Shown here: positions 1 to 11,587 of the stretch, piece by piece
Layout of the letters: each line of letters begins with the position of its first letter
How positions within the stretch are numbered: the stretch's first letter is position 1
Assembly: GCF_029227915.1 (NCBI RefSeq)
Contig: NC_079878.1
Location: 2,420,001-2,484,000 of the forward strand
DNA from: Hydractinia symbiolongicarpus
Lineage: Eukaryota > Cnidaria > Hydrozoa > Anthoathecata > Hydractiniidae
DNA length: 64,000 bases
Direction of reading: 5' to 3'
Position numbers and translations under genes: made by a program
Notes under the pieces: generated by a model
Told to the model about the DNA's origin: nothing
Databases searched by the model: none
Seen by the model: the letters and a program-made list of their open reading frames with translations, nothing else

Positions 1-609
1 CTTTGTATACTTTTGACTATACGGGCCGAGTCCAGGGTTTACGGGAAATGGCGGGTTTTCGTTTTCCGGCGATTAAACTTCTTTTATTCAGCGTCTCATC
101 AAAAATGAAAACATTTTTGAAAACTACAAGTCTCGTGCGTTTTAGTGGTGAAAAGATAATTTAAAAAATCGTTCGGGAAATGAGTTTACTCCCTGGGTAC
201 TTTCTTTGTATACATTTGACTATACGGGCCGAGTCGGGGATTTACGGGAAATCGCGGGTTTTCGTTTTCCGGCGATTAAACCACTTTCATTAAGCGTCTC
301 ATCAAAAATGAAAACATTTCTGCAAACTACAAGTCTCATGCGTTTTAGTGGTGAAAAAATAATTTAAAAAATCGTTCGGGAAATGAGTTTACTCCCTGGG
401 TACTTTCTTTGTATATTTTTGACTATACGGGCCGAGTCCGGGGTTTACGGGAAATGGCGGGTTTTCGTTTGCCGGCGATTAAACTTCTTTTAATAAGCGT
501 CTCATCAAAAATGAAAACATTTTTGAAAACTACAAGTCTCATGCGTTTTAGTGGTGAAAAAATAATTTAAAAAATCGTTTTGGAAATGAGTTTAATCACA
601 GGGTACTTT
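1..609 (+). repeat. Lead-in: three monomers before the first HOR-A copy
   Basis: Units start at 1, 204 and 407, each 203 bp. The first has gttttccgg instead of gtttgccgg, a variant otherwise seen mainly after 59.9 kb. The third has gtatattttt instead of gtatactttt and ends in tttaatcacagg, the sequence that normally precedes the 41-bp remnant at 610. The array clearly continues beyond the left edge of the window. Confidence 0.9.
204..406 (+). repeat. Representative full-length 203-bp monomer
   Basis: An ordinary unit that serves as a reference for the register. Two broad unit states occur. State A has ccgagtcc, then cttcttttattca, then ttttgaaaac. State B has ccaagccc, then ccactttcattaa, then tctgaaaac. 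This copy is a hybrid: A-like cgagtcgggg at its 5' part and B-like ccactttcattaagcg with ctgcaaac in its 3' half. Hybrids like this show that the two states have been shuffled by exchange or gene conversion. The length of 203 is 2 modulo 3, so no reading frame can pass through consecutive units in register. Confidence 0.9.
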
Positions 610-650
610 CTTTGTATACATGGGAAATGAGTTTACTCCCCGGGTACTTT
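610..650 (+). repeat. 41-bp truncated monomer (f), copy 1
   Basis: This is a monomer reduced to its two ends. Unit position 12 is joined directly to position 175, deleting 162 bp. The junction reads gtatacatgggaaatgag and continues to ctccccgggtac. The next unit (651) begins with the tatatgggcc variant, as it does after nearly every other f copy. Confidence 0.93.
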
Positions 651-1259
651 CTTTGTATACTTTTGACTATATGGGCCGAGTCCGGGGTTTACGGGAAATG
701 GCGGGTTTTTGTTTGCCGGCAATTAAACTTCTTTTTTTCAGCGTCTCATCAAAAATGAAAACATTTTTGAAAACTACAAGTCTCATGCGTTTTAGTGGCG
801 AAAAGATACTTTAAAAAATCGTTTTGGAAATGAGTTTACTCACAGGGTACTTTCTTTGTATACATTTGACTATACGGGCCAAGCCCGGGATTTACGGGAA
901 ATCGCGGGTTTTCGTTTGCCGGCGATTAAACCACTTTCATTAAGCGTCTCATCAAAAATGAAAACATTTCTGAAAACTACAGTTCTCATGCGTTTTAGTG
1001 GTGAAAAAATAATTTGAAAAACCGTTCGGGAAATGAGTTTACTCCCTGGGTACTTTCTTTGTATACTTTTGACTATACGGGCCGAGTCCGGGGTTTACGG
1101 GAAATGGCGGGTTTTCGTTTGCCGGCGATTAAACTTCTTTTAATAAGCGTCTCATCAAAAATGAAAACATTTTTGAAAACTACAAGTCTCATGCGTTTTA
1201 GTGGTGAAAAAATAATTTAAAAAATCGTTTTGGAAATGAGTTTAATCACAGGGTACTTT

Positions 1260-1300
1260 CTTTGTATACATGGGAAATGAGTTTACTCCCCGGGTACTTT
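1260..1300 (+). repeat. 41-bp truncated monomer (f), copy 2
   Basis: Same deletion junction as at 610. It lies 650 bp downstream because the first HOR-A copy has no S unit. Confidence 0.92.
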
Positions 1301-1706
1301 CTTTGTATACTTTTGACTATATGGGCCGAGTCTGGGGTTTACGGGAAATGGCGGGTTTTTGTTTGCCGGCAATTAAACTTCTTTTTTTCAGCGTCTCATC
1401 AAAAATGAAAACATTTTTGAAAACTACAAGTCTCATGCGTTTTAGTGGCGAAAAGATACTTTAAAAAATCGTTTTGGAAATGAGTTTACTCACAGGGTAC
1501 TTTCTTTGTATACATTTGACTATACGGGCCAAGCCCGGGATTTACGGGAAATCGCGGGTTTTCGTTTGCCGGCGATTAAACCACTTTCATTAAGCGTCTC
1601 ATCAAAAATGAAAACATTTCTGAAAAATACATTTCTCATGCGTTTTAGTGGTGAAAAAATAATTTAAGAAATCGTTCGGGAAATGAGTTTACTCCCTGGG
1701 TACTTT

Positions 1707-1907
1707 CTTTGTATACTTTTGACTTTACGGGCCGAGTCGGGGATTTCGGGAAGTCCGGGTTTTCGTTTGCCGGCGATTAAACTTCTTTTATTCAGCGTCT
1801 CATCAAAAATGAAAAGATTTTTGAAAACTACAAGTCTCATGCGTTTTAGTGGCGAAAAGATAATTTAAAAAATCGTTCGGGAAATGAGTTTACTCCCTGG
1901 GTACTTT
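1707..1907 (+). repeat. S-type monomer (201 bp), first copy
   Basis: Two bases are missing relative to the usual form: gatttcgggaagtccggg replaces gatttacgggaagtcgcggg. The change creates TTTCGGGAAGTCCGGGT at 1744-1760, an 8-of-9 match to the CENP-B box core pattern NTTCGNNNNANNCGGGN (the A at position 10 is G). S units start at 1707, 2558, 3409, 4462, 5313, 5717, 7539, 10375, 11588 and 12194. All carry the motif 37 bp after the unit start. The S unit marks the start of every HOR-B copy. Confidence 0.85.
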
Positions 1908-2110
1908 CTTTGTATACTTTTGACTATACGGGCCGAGTCCGGGGTTTACGGGAAATGGCGGGTTTTCGTTTGCCGGCGATTAAACTTCTTTTAATAAGCG
2001 TCTCATCAAAAATGAAAACATTTTTGAAAACTACAAGTCTCATGCGTTTTAGTGGTGAAAAAATAATTTAAAAAATCGTTTTGGAAATGAGTTTAATCAC
2101 AGGGTACTTT

Positions 2111-2151
2111 CTTTGTATACATGGGAAATGAGTTTACTCCCCGGGTACTTT
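2111..2151 (+). repeat. 41-bp truncated monomer (f), copy 3
   Basis: 851 bp after the previous f, setting the standard HOR-A period. Confidence 0.92.
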
Positions 2152-2961
2152 CTTTGTATACTTTTGACTATATGGGCCGAGTCCGGGGTTTACGGGAAAT
2201 GGCGTGTTTTTGTTTGCCAGCAATTAAACTTCTTTTTTTCAGCGTCTCATCAAAAATGAAAACATTTTTGAAAACTACAAGTCTCATGCGTTTTAGTGGC
2301 GAAAAGATACTTTAAAAAATCGTTTTGGAAATGAGTTTACTCACAGGGTACTTTCTTTGTATACATTTGACTATACGGGCCAAGCCCGGGATTTACGGGA
2401 AATCGCGGGTTTTCGTTTGCCGGCGATTAAACCACTTTCATTAAGCGTCTCATCAAAAATGAAAACATTTCTGAAAACTACAGTTCTCATGCGTTTTAGT
2501 GGTGAAAAAATAATTTAAGAAATCGTTCGGGAAATGAGTTTACTCCCTGGGTACTTTCTTTGTATACTTTTGACTTTACGGGCCGAGTCGGGGATTTCGG
2601 GAAGTCCGGGTTTTCGTTTGCCGGCGATTAAACTTCTTTTATTCAGCGTCTCATCAAAAATGAAAAGATTTTTGAAAACTACAAGTCTCATGCGTTTTAG
2701 TGGCGAAAAGATAATTTAAAAAATCGTTCGGGAAATGAGTTTACTCCCTGGGTACTTTCTTTGTATACTTTTGACTATACGGGCCGAGTCCGGGGTTTAC
2801 GGGAAATGGCGGGTTTTCGTTTGCCGGCGATTAAACTTCTTTTAATAAGCGTCTCATCAAAAATGAAAACATTTTTGAAAACTACAAGTCTCATGCGTTT
2901 TAGTGGTGAAAAAATAATTTAAAAAATCGTTTTGGAAATGAGTTTAATCACAGGGTACTTT
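2111..2961 (+). repeat. HOR-A copy, 851 bp
   Basis: Composition: f 2111-2151, a 2152-2354, b 2355-2557, S 2558-2758, a2 2759-2961. Its a unit carries ggcgtgttttt and gccagcaatt, shared with the copies at 2962, 4015 and 4866 but not with those at 610 and 1260. The last four copies therefore form a younger sub-lineage. Confidence 0.9.
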
Positions 2962-3002
2962 CTTTGTATACATGGGAAATGAGTTTACTCCCCGGGTACT
3001 TT
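2962..3002 (+). repeat. 41-bp truncated monomer (f), copy 4
   Basis: 851 bp after the previous f. It opens the expanded 1053-bp copy. Confidence 0.92.
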
Positions 3003-3847
3003 CTTTGTATACTTTTGACTATATGGGCCGAGTCCGGGGTTTACGGGAAATGGCGTGTTTTTGTTTGCCAGCAATTAAACTTCTTTTTTTCAGCGTCTCA
3101 TCAAAAATGAAAACATTTTTGAAAACTACAAGTCTCATGCGTTTTAGTGGCGAAAAGATACTTTAAAAAATCGTTTTGGAAATGAGTTTACTCACAGGGT
3201 ACTTTCTTTGTATACATTTGACTATACGGGCCAAGCCCGGGATTTACGGGAAATCGCGGGTTTTCGTTTGCTGGCGATTAAACCACTTTCATTAAGCGTC
3301 TCATCAAAAATGAAAACATTTCTGAAAACTACAGTTCTCATGCGTTTTAGTGGTGAAAAAATAATTTAAGAAATCGTTCGGGAAATGAGTTTACTCCCTG
3401 GGTACTTTCTTTGTATACTTTTGACTTTACGGGCCGAGTCGGGGATTTCGGGAAGTCCGGGTTTTCGTTTGCCGGCGATTAAACTTCTTTTATTCAGCGT
3501 CTCATCAAAAATGAAAAGATTTTTGAAAACTACAAGTCTCATGCGTTTTAGTGGCGAAAAGATACTTTAAAAAATCGTTTTGGAAATGAGTTTACTCACA
3601 GGGTACTTTCTTTGTATACATTTGACTATACGGGCCAAGCCTGGGATTTACGGGAAATCGCGGGTTTTCGTTTGCCGGCGATTAAACCACTTTCATTAAG
3701 CGTCTCATCAAAAATGAAAACATTTCTGAAAACTACAGTTCTCATGCGTTTTAGTGGTGAAAAGATAATATAAAAAATGGTTTTGGAAATGAGTTTACTC
3801 ACAGGGTACTTTCTTTGTATACATTTGACTATACGGGCCAAGCCCGG

Positions 3848-3861
3848 GATTTCCGGAAATC
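3848..3861. other. Perfect 14-bp palindrome GATTTCCGGAAATC
   Basis: The usual dyad in the unit is GATTT-acggg-AAATC. In this 202-bp hybrid unit the spacer has collapsed to leave a gap-free palindrome, which becomes an imperfect 20-bp palindrome if the flanking CG pairs are included. A second instance lies at 53913-53926. Confidence 0.9.
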
Positions 3862-4014
3862 GCGGGTTTTCGTTTGCCGGCGATTAAACTTCTTTTAATA
3901 AGCGTCTCATCAAAAATGAAAACATTTTTGAAAACTACAAGTCTCATGCGTTTTAGTGGTGAAAAAATAATTTAAAAAATCGTTTTGGAAATGAGTTTAA
4001 TCACAGGGTACTTT

Positions 4015-4055
4015 CTTTGTATACATGGGAAATGAGTTTACTCCCCGGGTACTTT
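4015..4055 (+). repeat. 41-bp truncated monomer (f), copy 5
   Basis: 1053 bp after the previous f. It follows the hybrid 202-bp unit. Confidence 0.92.
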
Positions 4056-4865
4056 CTTTGTATACTTTTGACTATATGGGCCGAGTCCGGGGTTTACGGG
4101 AAATGGCGTGTTTTTGTTTGCCAGCAATTAAACTTCTTTTTTTCAGCGTCTCATCAAAAATGAAAACATTTTTGAAAACTACAAGTCTCATGCGTTTTAG
4201 TGGCGAAAAGATACTTTAAAAAATCGTTTTGGAAATGAGTTTACTCACAGGGTACTTTCTTTGTATACATTTGACTATACGGGCCAAGCCCGGGATTTAC
4301 GGGAAATCGCGGGTTTTCGTTTGCCGGCGATTAAACCACTTTCATTAAGCGTCTCATCAAAAATGAAAACATTTCTGAAAACTACAGTTCTCATGCGTTT
4401 TAGTGGTGAAAAAATAATTTAAGAAATCGTTCGGGAAATGAGTTTACTCCCTGGGTACTTTCTTTGTATACTTTTGACTTTACGGGCCGAGTCGGGGATT
4501 TCGGGAAGTCCGGGTTTTCGTTTGCCGGCGATTAAACTTCTTTTATTCAGCGTCTCATCAAAAATGAAAAGATTTTTGAAAACTACAAGTCTCATGCGTT
4601 TTAGTGGCGAAAAGATAATTTAAAAAATCGTTCGGGAAATGAGTTTACTCCCTGGGTACTTTCTTTGTATACTTTTGACTATACGGGCCGAGTCCGGGGT
4701 TTACGGGAAATGGCGGGTTTTCGTTTGCCGGCGATTAAACTTCTTTTAATAAGCGTCTCATCAAAAATGAAAACATTTTTGAAAACTACAAGTCTCATGC
4801 GTTTTAGTGGTGAAAAAATAATTTAAAAAATCGTTTTGGAAATGAGTTTAATCACAGGGTACTTT
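4015..4865 (+). repeat. HOR-A copy, 851 bp
   Basis: Composition: f 4015-4055, a 4056-4258, b 4259-4461, S 4462-4662, a2 4663-4865. It follows the same plan as 2111-2961 and I noticed no difference in the lines compared by eye. Confidence 0.88.
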
Positions 4866-4906
4866 CTTTGTATACATGGGAAATGAGTTTACTCCCCGGG
4901 TACTTT
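4866..4906 (+). repeat. 41-bp truncated monomer (f), copy 6
   Basis: Last f of HOR-A. The next f is almost 14 kb downstream, at 18682. Confidence 0.92.
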
Positions 4907-5716
4907 CTTTGTATACTTTTGACTATATGGGCCGAGTCCGGGGTTTACGGGAAATGGCGTGTTTTTGTTTGCCAGCAATTAAACTTCTTTTTTTCAGCGT
5001 CTCATCAAAAATGAAAACATTTTTGAAAACTACAAGTCTCATGCGTTTTAGTGGCGAAAAGATACTTTAAAAAATCGTTTTGGAAATGAGTTTACTCACA
5101 GGGTACTTTCTTTGTATACATTTGACTATACGGGCCAAGCCCGGGATTTACGGGAAATCGCGGGTTTTCGTTTGCTGGCGATTAAACCACTTTCATTAAG
5201 CGTCTCATCAAAAATGAAAACATTTCTGAAAACTACAGTTCTCATGCGTTTTAGTGGTGAAAAAATAATTTAAGAAATCGTTCGGGAAATGAGTTTACTC
5301 CCTGGGTACTTTCTTTGTATACTTTTGACTTTACGGGCCGAGTCGGGGATTTCGGGAAGTCCGGGTTTTCGTTTGCCGGCGATTAAACTTCTTTTATTCA
5401 GCGTCTCATCAAAAATGAAAAGATTTTTGAAAACTACAAGTCTCATGCGTTTTAGTGGCGAAAAGATACTTTAAAAAATCGTTTTGGAAATGAGTTTACT
5501 CACAGGGTACTTTCTTTGTATACATTTGACTATACGGGCCAAGCCTGGGATTTACGGGAAATCGCGGGTTTTCGTTTGCCGGCGATTAAACCACTTTCAT
5601 TAAGCGTCTCATCAAAAATGAAAACATTTCTGAAAACTACAGTTCTCATGCGTTTTAGTGGTGAAAAAATAATTTAAAAAATCGTTCGGGAAATGAGTTT
5701 ACTCCCTGGGTACTTT

Positions 5717-7538
5717 CTTTGTATACTTTTGACTTTACGGGCCGAGTCGGGGATTTCGGGAAGTCCGGGTTTTCGTTTGCCGGCGATTAAACTTCTTTTA
5801 TTCAGCGTCTCATCAAAAATGAAAACATTTTTTAAAACTACAAGTCTCATGCGTTTTAGTGGTGAAAAGATAATTTAAAAAATCGTTTTGGAAATGAGTT
5901 TACTCACAGGGTACTTTCTTTGTATACATTTGACTATACGGGCCAAGCCCAGGATTTCCCGAAATCGCGGGTTTTCGTTTGCCGGCGATTAAACCACTTT
6001 CATTAAACGTCTCATCAAAAATGAAAACATTTCTAAAAATTACAAGTCTCATGCGTTTTAGTGGTGAAAAAATAATTTAAAAAATCGATCGGGAAATGAG
6101 TTTACTCCCTGGGTACCTTCTTTGTATACTTTTGACTATACGGCCGAGTCCGGGATTTACGGGAAATCGCGGGTTTTCGTTTGCTGGCGATTAAACCACT
6201 TTCATTAAGCGTCTCATCAAAAATGAAAACATTTCTGAAAACTACAGGTCTCATGGGCGTTAGTGGTTAAATAATAATTTAAAAAATCGTTCGGGAAATG
6301 AGTTTACTCCCTGGGTACTTTCTTTGTATGCATTCGACTATACGGGCCAAGCCCGGGATTTACGGGAAATCGCGGGTTTTCGTTTGCCGGCGATTAAACC
6401 ACTTTCATTAAGCGTCTCATCAAAAATGAAAACATTTCTGAAAACTACAAGTCTCATGCGTTTTAGTGGTGAAAAAATAATTTAAAAAATCGTTCGGGAA
6501 ATGAGTTTACTCCCTGGGTACTTTCTTTGTATACTTTTGACTATACGGCTCGAGTCCGGGATTTACGGGAAGTCGCGGGTTTTCGTTTGCCGGCGATTAA
6601 ACTTCTTTTATTCAGCGTCTCATCAAAAATGAAAACATTTCTGAAAACTACAAGTCTCATGCGTTTTAGTGGTGAAAAAATAATTTAAAAAATCGTTCGG
6701 GAAATGAGTTTACTCCCTGGGTACTTTCTTTGTATACTTTTGACTATACGGCTCGAGTCCGGGATTTACGGGAAGTCGCGGGTTTTCGTTTGCCGGCGAT
6801 TAAACCACTTTCATTAAGCGTCTCATCAAAAATGAAAACATTTCTGAAAACTACAAGTCTCATGCGTTTTAGTGGTGAAAAAATAATTTAAAAAATCGTG
6901 CGGGAAATGAGTTTACTCCCTGGGTACTTTCTTTGTATACTTTTGACTATACGGCCCGAATCCGGGATTTACGGGAAGTCGCGGGTTTCGTTTGCCGGCG
7001 ATTAAACTTCTTTTATTCAGCGTCTCATCAAAAATGAAAACATTTCTGAAAACTACAGGTCTCATGGGCGTTAGTGGTTAAATAATAATTTAAAAAATCG
7101 TTCGGGAAATGAGTTTACTCCCTGGGTACTTTCTTTGTATGCATTCGACTATACGGGCCAAGCCCGGGATTTACGGGAAATCGCGGGTTTTCGTTTGCCG
7201 GCGATTAAACCACTTTTATTAAGCGTCTCATCAAAAATGAAAACATTTCTGAAAACTACAAGTCTCATGCGTTTTAGTGGTGAAAAAATAATTTAAAAAA
7301 TCGTTCGGGAAATGAGTTTACTCCCTGGGTACTTTCTTTGTATACTTTTGACTATACGGGCCAAGCCCGGGATTTACGGGAAATCGCGGGTTTTCGTTTG
7401 CCGGCGATTAAACCACTTTTATTAAGCGTCTCATCAAAAATGAAAACATTTCTGAAAACTACAAGTCTCATGCGTTTTAGTGGTGAAAAAATAATTTAAA
7501 AAATCGTTCGGGAAATGAGTTTACTCCCTGGGTACTTT
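5717..7538 (+). repeat. HOR-B copy 1, 9-mer, 1822 bp
   Basis: Units: S 5717, C 5918, P 6120, G 6322, L1 6525, L2 6728, Q 6931, G 7133, R 7336. This is the most regular copy and the reference for the others. Its first S is preceded by a HOR-A b unit, so the A/B boundary is a clean unit-to-unit switch with no foreign DNA. Confidence 0.92.
5953..5966. other. Inverted repeat GATTTC-CC-GAAATC of C-type units
   Basis: Six-base arms with a two-base centre, at the same unit position as the standard dyad. It recurs in the C units 7740, 10576, 11789, 12395 and 62805. It could extrude as a small hairpin or bind a dimeric protein; there is no direct evidence for either. Confidence 0.85.
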
Positions 7539-10374
7539 CTTTGTATACTTTTGACTTTACGGGCCGAGTCGGGGTTTTCGGGAAGTCCGGGTTTTCGTTT
7601 GCCGGCGATTAAACTTCTTTTATTCAGCGTCTCATCAAAAATGAAAACATTTTTGAAAACTACAAGTCTCATGCGTTTTAGTGGTGAAAAGATAATTTAA
7701 AAAATCGTTTTGGAAATGAGTTTACTCACAGGGTACTTTCTTTGTATACATTTGACTATACGGGCCAAGCCCAGGATTTCCCGAAATCGCGGGTTTTCGT
7801 TTGCCGGCGATTAAACCACTTTCATTAAACGTCTCATCAAAAATGAAAACATTTCTAAAAATTACAAGTCTCATGCGTTTTAGTGGTGAAAAAATAATTT
7901 AAAAAATCGATCGGGAAATGAGTTTACTCCCTGGGTACCTTCTTTGTATACTTTTGACTATACGGCCGAGTCCGGGATTTACGGGAAATCGCGGGTTTTC
8001 GTTTGCCGGCGATTAAACCACTTTCATTAAGCGTCTCATCAAAAATGAAAACATTTCTGAAAACTACAGGTCTCATGGGCGTTAGTGGTTAAATAATAAT
8101 TTAAAAAATCGTTCGGGAAATGAGTTTACTCCCTGGGTACTTTCTTTGTATGCATTCGACTATACGGGCCAAGCCCGGGATTTACGGGAAATCGCGGGTT
8201 TTCGTTTGCCGGCGATTAAACCACTTTCATTAAGCGTCTCATCAAAAATGAAAACATTTCTGAAAATTACAAGTCTCATGCGTTTTAGTGGTGAAAAAAT
8301 AATTTAAAAAATCGTTCGGAAAATGAGTTTACTCCCTGGGTACTTCCTTTGTATACTTTTGACTATACGGCTCGAGTCCGGGATTTACGGGAAGTCGCGG
8401 GTTTTCGTTTGCCGGCGATTAAACTTCTTTTATTCAGCGTCTCATCAAAAATGAAAACATTTCTGAAAACTACAAGTCTCATGCGTTTTAGTGGTGAAAA
8501 AATAATTTAAAAAATCGTTCGGGAAATGAGTTTACTCCCTGGGTACTTTCTTTGTATACTTTTGACTATACGGCTCGAGTCCGGGATTTACGGGAAGTCG
8601 CGGGTTTTCGTTTGCCGGCGATTAAACCACTTTCATTAAGCGTCTCATCAAAAATGAAAACATTTCTGAAAACTACAAGTCCCATGCGTTTTAGTGTTGA
8701 AAAAATAATATAAAAAATCGTTCGGAAAATGAGTTTACTCCCTGGGTACCTTCTTTGTATACTTTTGACTATACGGCCGAGTCCGGGATTTACGGGAAAT
8801 CGCGGGTTTTCGTTTGCCGGCGATTAAACCACTTTCATTAAGCGTCTCATCAAAAATGAAAACATTTCTGAAAACTACAGGTCTCATGGGCGTTAGTGGT
8901 TAAATAATAATTTAAAAAATCGTTCGGGAAATGAGTTTACTCCCTGGGTACTTTCTTTGTATGCATTCGACTATACGGGCCAAGCCCGGGATTTACGGGA
9001 AATCGCGGGTTTTCGTTTGCCGGCGATTAAACCACTTTCATTAAGCGTCTCATCAAAAATGAAAACATTTCTGAAAATTACAAGTCTCATGCGTTTTAGT
9101 GGTGAAAAAATAATTTAAAAAATCGTTCGGAAAATGAGTTTACTCCCTGGGTACTTTCTTTGTATACTTTTGACTATACGGCTCGAGTCCGGGATTTACG
9201 GGAAGTCGCGGGTTTTCGTTTGCCGGCGATTAAACTTCTTTTATTCAGCGTCTCATCAAAAATGAAAACATTTCTGAAAACTACAAGTCTCATGCGTTTT
9301 AGTGGTGAAAAAATAATTTAAAAAATCGTTCGGGAAATGAGTTTACTCCCTGGGTACTTTCTTTGTATACTTTTGACTATACGGCTCGAGTCCGGGATTT
9401 ACGGGAAGTCGCGGGTTTTCGTTTGCCGGCGATTAAACCACTTTCATTAAGCGTCTCATCAAAAATGAAAACATTTCTGAAAACTACAAGTCTCATGCGT
9501 TTTAGTGGTGAAAAAATAATTTAAAAAATCGTGCGGGAAATGAGTTTACTCCCTGGGTACTTTCTTTGTATACTTTTGACTATACGGCCCGAATCCGGGA
9601 TTTACGGGAAGTCGCGGGTTTCGTTTGCCGGCGATTAAACTTCTTTTATTCAGCGTCTCATCAAAAATGAAAACATTTCTGAAAACTACAGGTTTCATGG
9701 GCGTTAGTGGTTAAATAATAATTTAAAAAATCGTTCGGGAAATGAGTTTACTCCCTGGGTACTTTCTTTGTATGCATTTGACTATACGGGCCAAGCCCGG
9801 GATTTACGGGAAATCGCGGGTTTTCGTTTGCCGGCGATTAAACCACTTTTATTAAGCGTCTCATCAAAAATGAAAACATTTCTGAAAACTACAAGTCTCA
9901 TGCGTTTTAGTGGTGAAAAAATAATTTAAAAAATCGTTCGGGAAATGAGTTTACTCCCTGGGTACTTTCTTTGTATACTTTTGACTATACGGGCCAAGCC
10001 CGGGATTTACGGGAAATCGCGGGTTTTCGTTTGCCGGCGATTAAACCACTTTTATTAAGCGTCTCATCAAAAATGAAAACATTTCTGAAAACTACAAGTC
10101 TCATGCGTTTTAGTGGTGAAAAAATAATTTAAAAAATCGTTCGGGAAATGAGTTTACTCCCTGGGTACTTTCTTTGTATACTTTTGACTATACGGGCCAA
10201 GCCCGGGATTTACGGGAAATCGCGGGTTTTCGTTTGCCGGCGATTAAACCACTTTTATTAAGCGTCTCATCAAAAATGAAAACATTTCTGAAAACTACAA
10301 GTCTCATGCGTTTTAGTGGTGAAAAAATAATTTAAAAAATCGTTCGGGAAATGAGTTTACTCCCTGGGTACTTT
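7539..10374 (+). repeat. HOR-B copy 2, 14-mer, 2836 bp
   Basis: Units: S 7539, C 7740, P 7942, G 8144, L1 8347, L2 8550, then a second P 8753, G 8955, L1 9158, L2 9361, then Q 9564, G 9766, R 9969, R 10172. It differs from the 9-mer by a tandem duplication of the four-unit block P-G-L1-L2 and of R. The L2 before the duplicated block has private changes (gtcccatgcg, agtgttgaaaa). Confidence 0.9.
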
Positions 10375-11587
10375 CTTTGTATACTTTTGACTTTACGGGC
10401 CGAGTCGGGGATTTCGGGAAGTCCGGGTTTTCGTTTGCCGGCGATTAAACTTCTTTTATTCAGCGTCTCATCAAAAATGAAAACATTTTTGAAAACTACA
10501 AGTCTCATGCGTTTTAGTGGTGAAAAGATAATTTAAAAAATCGTTTTGGAAATGAGTTTACTCACAGGGTACTTTCTTTGTATACATTTGACTATACGGG
10601 CCAAGCCCAGGATTTCCCGAAATCGCGGGTTTTCGTTTGCCGGCGATTAAACCACTTTCATTAAACGTCTCATCAAAAATGAAAACATTTCTAAAAATTA
10701 CAAGTCTCATGCGTTTTAGTGGTGAAAAAATAATTTAAAAAATCGATCGGGAAATGAGTTTACTCCCTGGGTACCTTCTTTGTATACTTTTGACTATACG
10801 GCCGAGTCCGGGATTTACGGGAAATCGCGGGTTTTCGTTTGCCGGCGATTAAACCACTTTCATTAAGCGTCTCATCAAAAATGAAAACATTTCTGAAAAC
10901 TACAAGTCTCATGCGTTTTAGTGGTGAAAAAATAATTTAAAAAATCGTGCGGGAAATGAGTTTACTTCCTGGGTACTTTCTTTGTATACTTTTGACTATA
11001 CGGCCCGAATCCGGGATTTACGGGAAGTCGCGGGTTTCGTTTGCCGGCGATTAAACTTCTTTTATTCAGCGTCTCATCAAAAATGAAAACATTTCTGAAA
11101 ACTACAGGTCTCATGGGCGTTAGTGGTTAAATAATAATTTAAAAAATCGTTCGGGAAATGAGTTTACTCCCTGGGTACTTTCTTTGTATGCATTCGACTA
11201 TACGGGCCAAGCCCGGGATTTACGGGAAATCGCGGGTTTTCGTTTGCCGGCGATTAAACCACTTTTATTAGGCGTCTCATCAAAAATGAAAACATTTCTG
11301 AAAACTACAAGTCTCATGCGTTTTAGTGGTGAAAAAATAATTTAAAAAATCGTTCGGGAAATGAGTTTACTCCCTGGGTACTTTCTTTGTATACTTTTGA
11401 CTATACGGGCCAAGCCCGGGATTTACGGGAAATCGCGGGTTTTCGTTTGCCGGCGATTAAACCACTTTTATTAAGCGTCTGATCAAAAATGAAAACATTT
11501 CTGAAAACTACAAGTCTCATGCGTTTTAGTGGTGAAAAAATAATTTAAAAAATCGTTCGGGAAATGAGTTTACTCCCTGGGTACTTT
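10375..11587 (+). repeat. HOR-B copy 3, 6-mer, 1213 bp
   Basis: Units: S 10375, C 10576, P-like 10778, Q 10980, G 11182, R 11385. The block G-L1-L2 is missing. The unit at 10778 starts as P (tacggccgag) but ends like L2 (plain tctcatgcg, then atcgtgcggg before Q), so the crossover lies inside this unit. Confidence 0.9.

Larger units (their letters stand above)
1260..2110 (+). repeat. HOR-A copy, 851 bp
   Basis: Composition: f 1260-1300, a 1301-1503, b 1504-1706, S 1707-1907, a2 1908-2110. The b unit differs from its sisters by having aaaaatacatttctc where they have aaaactacagttctc, so it is a private variant of this copy. Confidence 0.9.
2962..4014 (+). repeat. HOR-A copy expanded to 1053 bp
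   Basis: Composition: f 2962-3002, a 3003-3205, b 3206-3408, S 3409-3609, an extra b-type unit 3610-3812, and a 202-bp hybrid unit 3813-4014. The hybrid has a B-type 5' half (ccaagcccgg, then ttccggaaatc) and an a2-type 3' half (cttcttttaataagcg). This is the expected product of an out-of-register exchange between neighbouring HOR copies. Confidence 0.88.
610..5716 (+). repeat. HOR-A domain (851-bp higher-order repeat)
   Basis: The order is f-a-b-S-a2. f is a 41-bp remnant; a is 203 bp with tatatgggcc; b is 203 bp, usually with acagttctc; S is 201 bp with the short form gatttcgggaagtccggg; a2 is 203 bp ending cttttaataagcg. The lengths 41+203+203+201+203 sum to 851. Copies: 610-1259 (650 bp, S absent), 1260-2110 (851), 2111-2961 (851), 2962-4014 (1053, one extra b unit and a 202-bp a2 variant), 4015-4865 (851), and 4866-5716 (851, with b in place of a2). 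The translated frames of corresponding units are identical or nearly so, which indicates recent homogenisation. Confidence 0.92.

Noticed and set aside
610-650. The 41-bp segment as a small transposon or target-site duplication
   Set aside because: It contains only the two ends of the ordinary monomer with the middle missing. No foreign sequence, terminal inverted repeat or duplicated target is seen.
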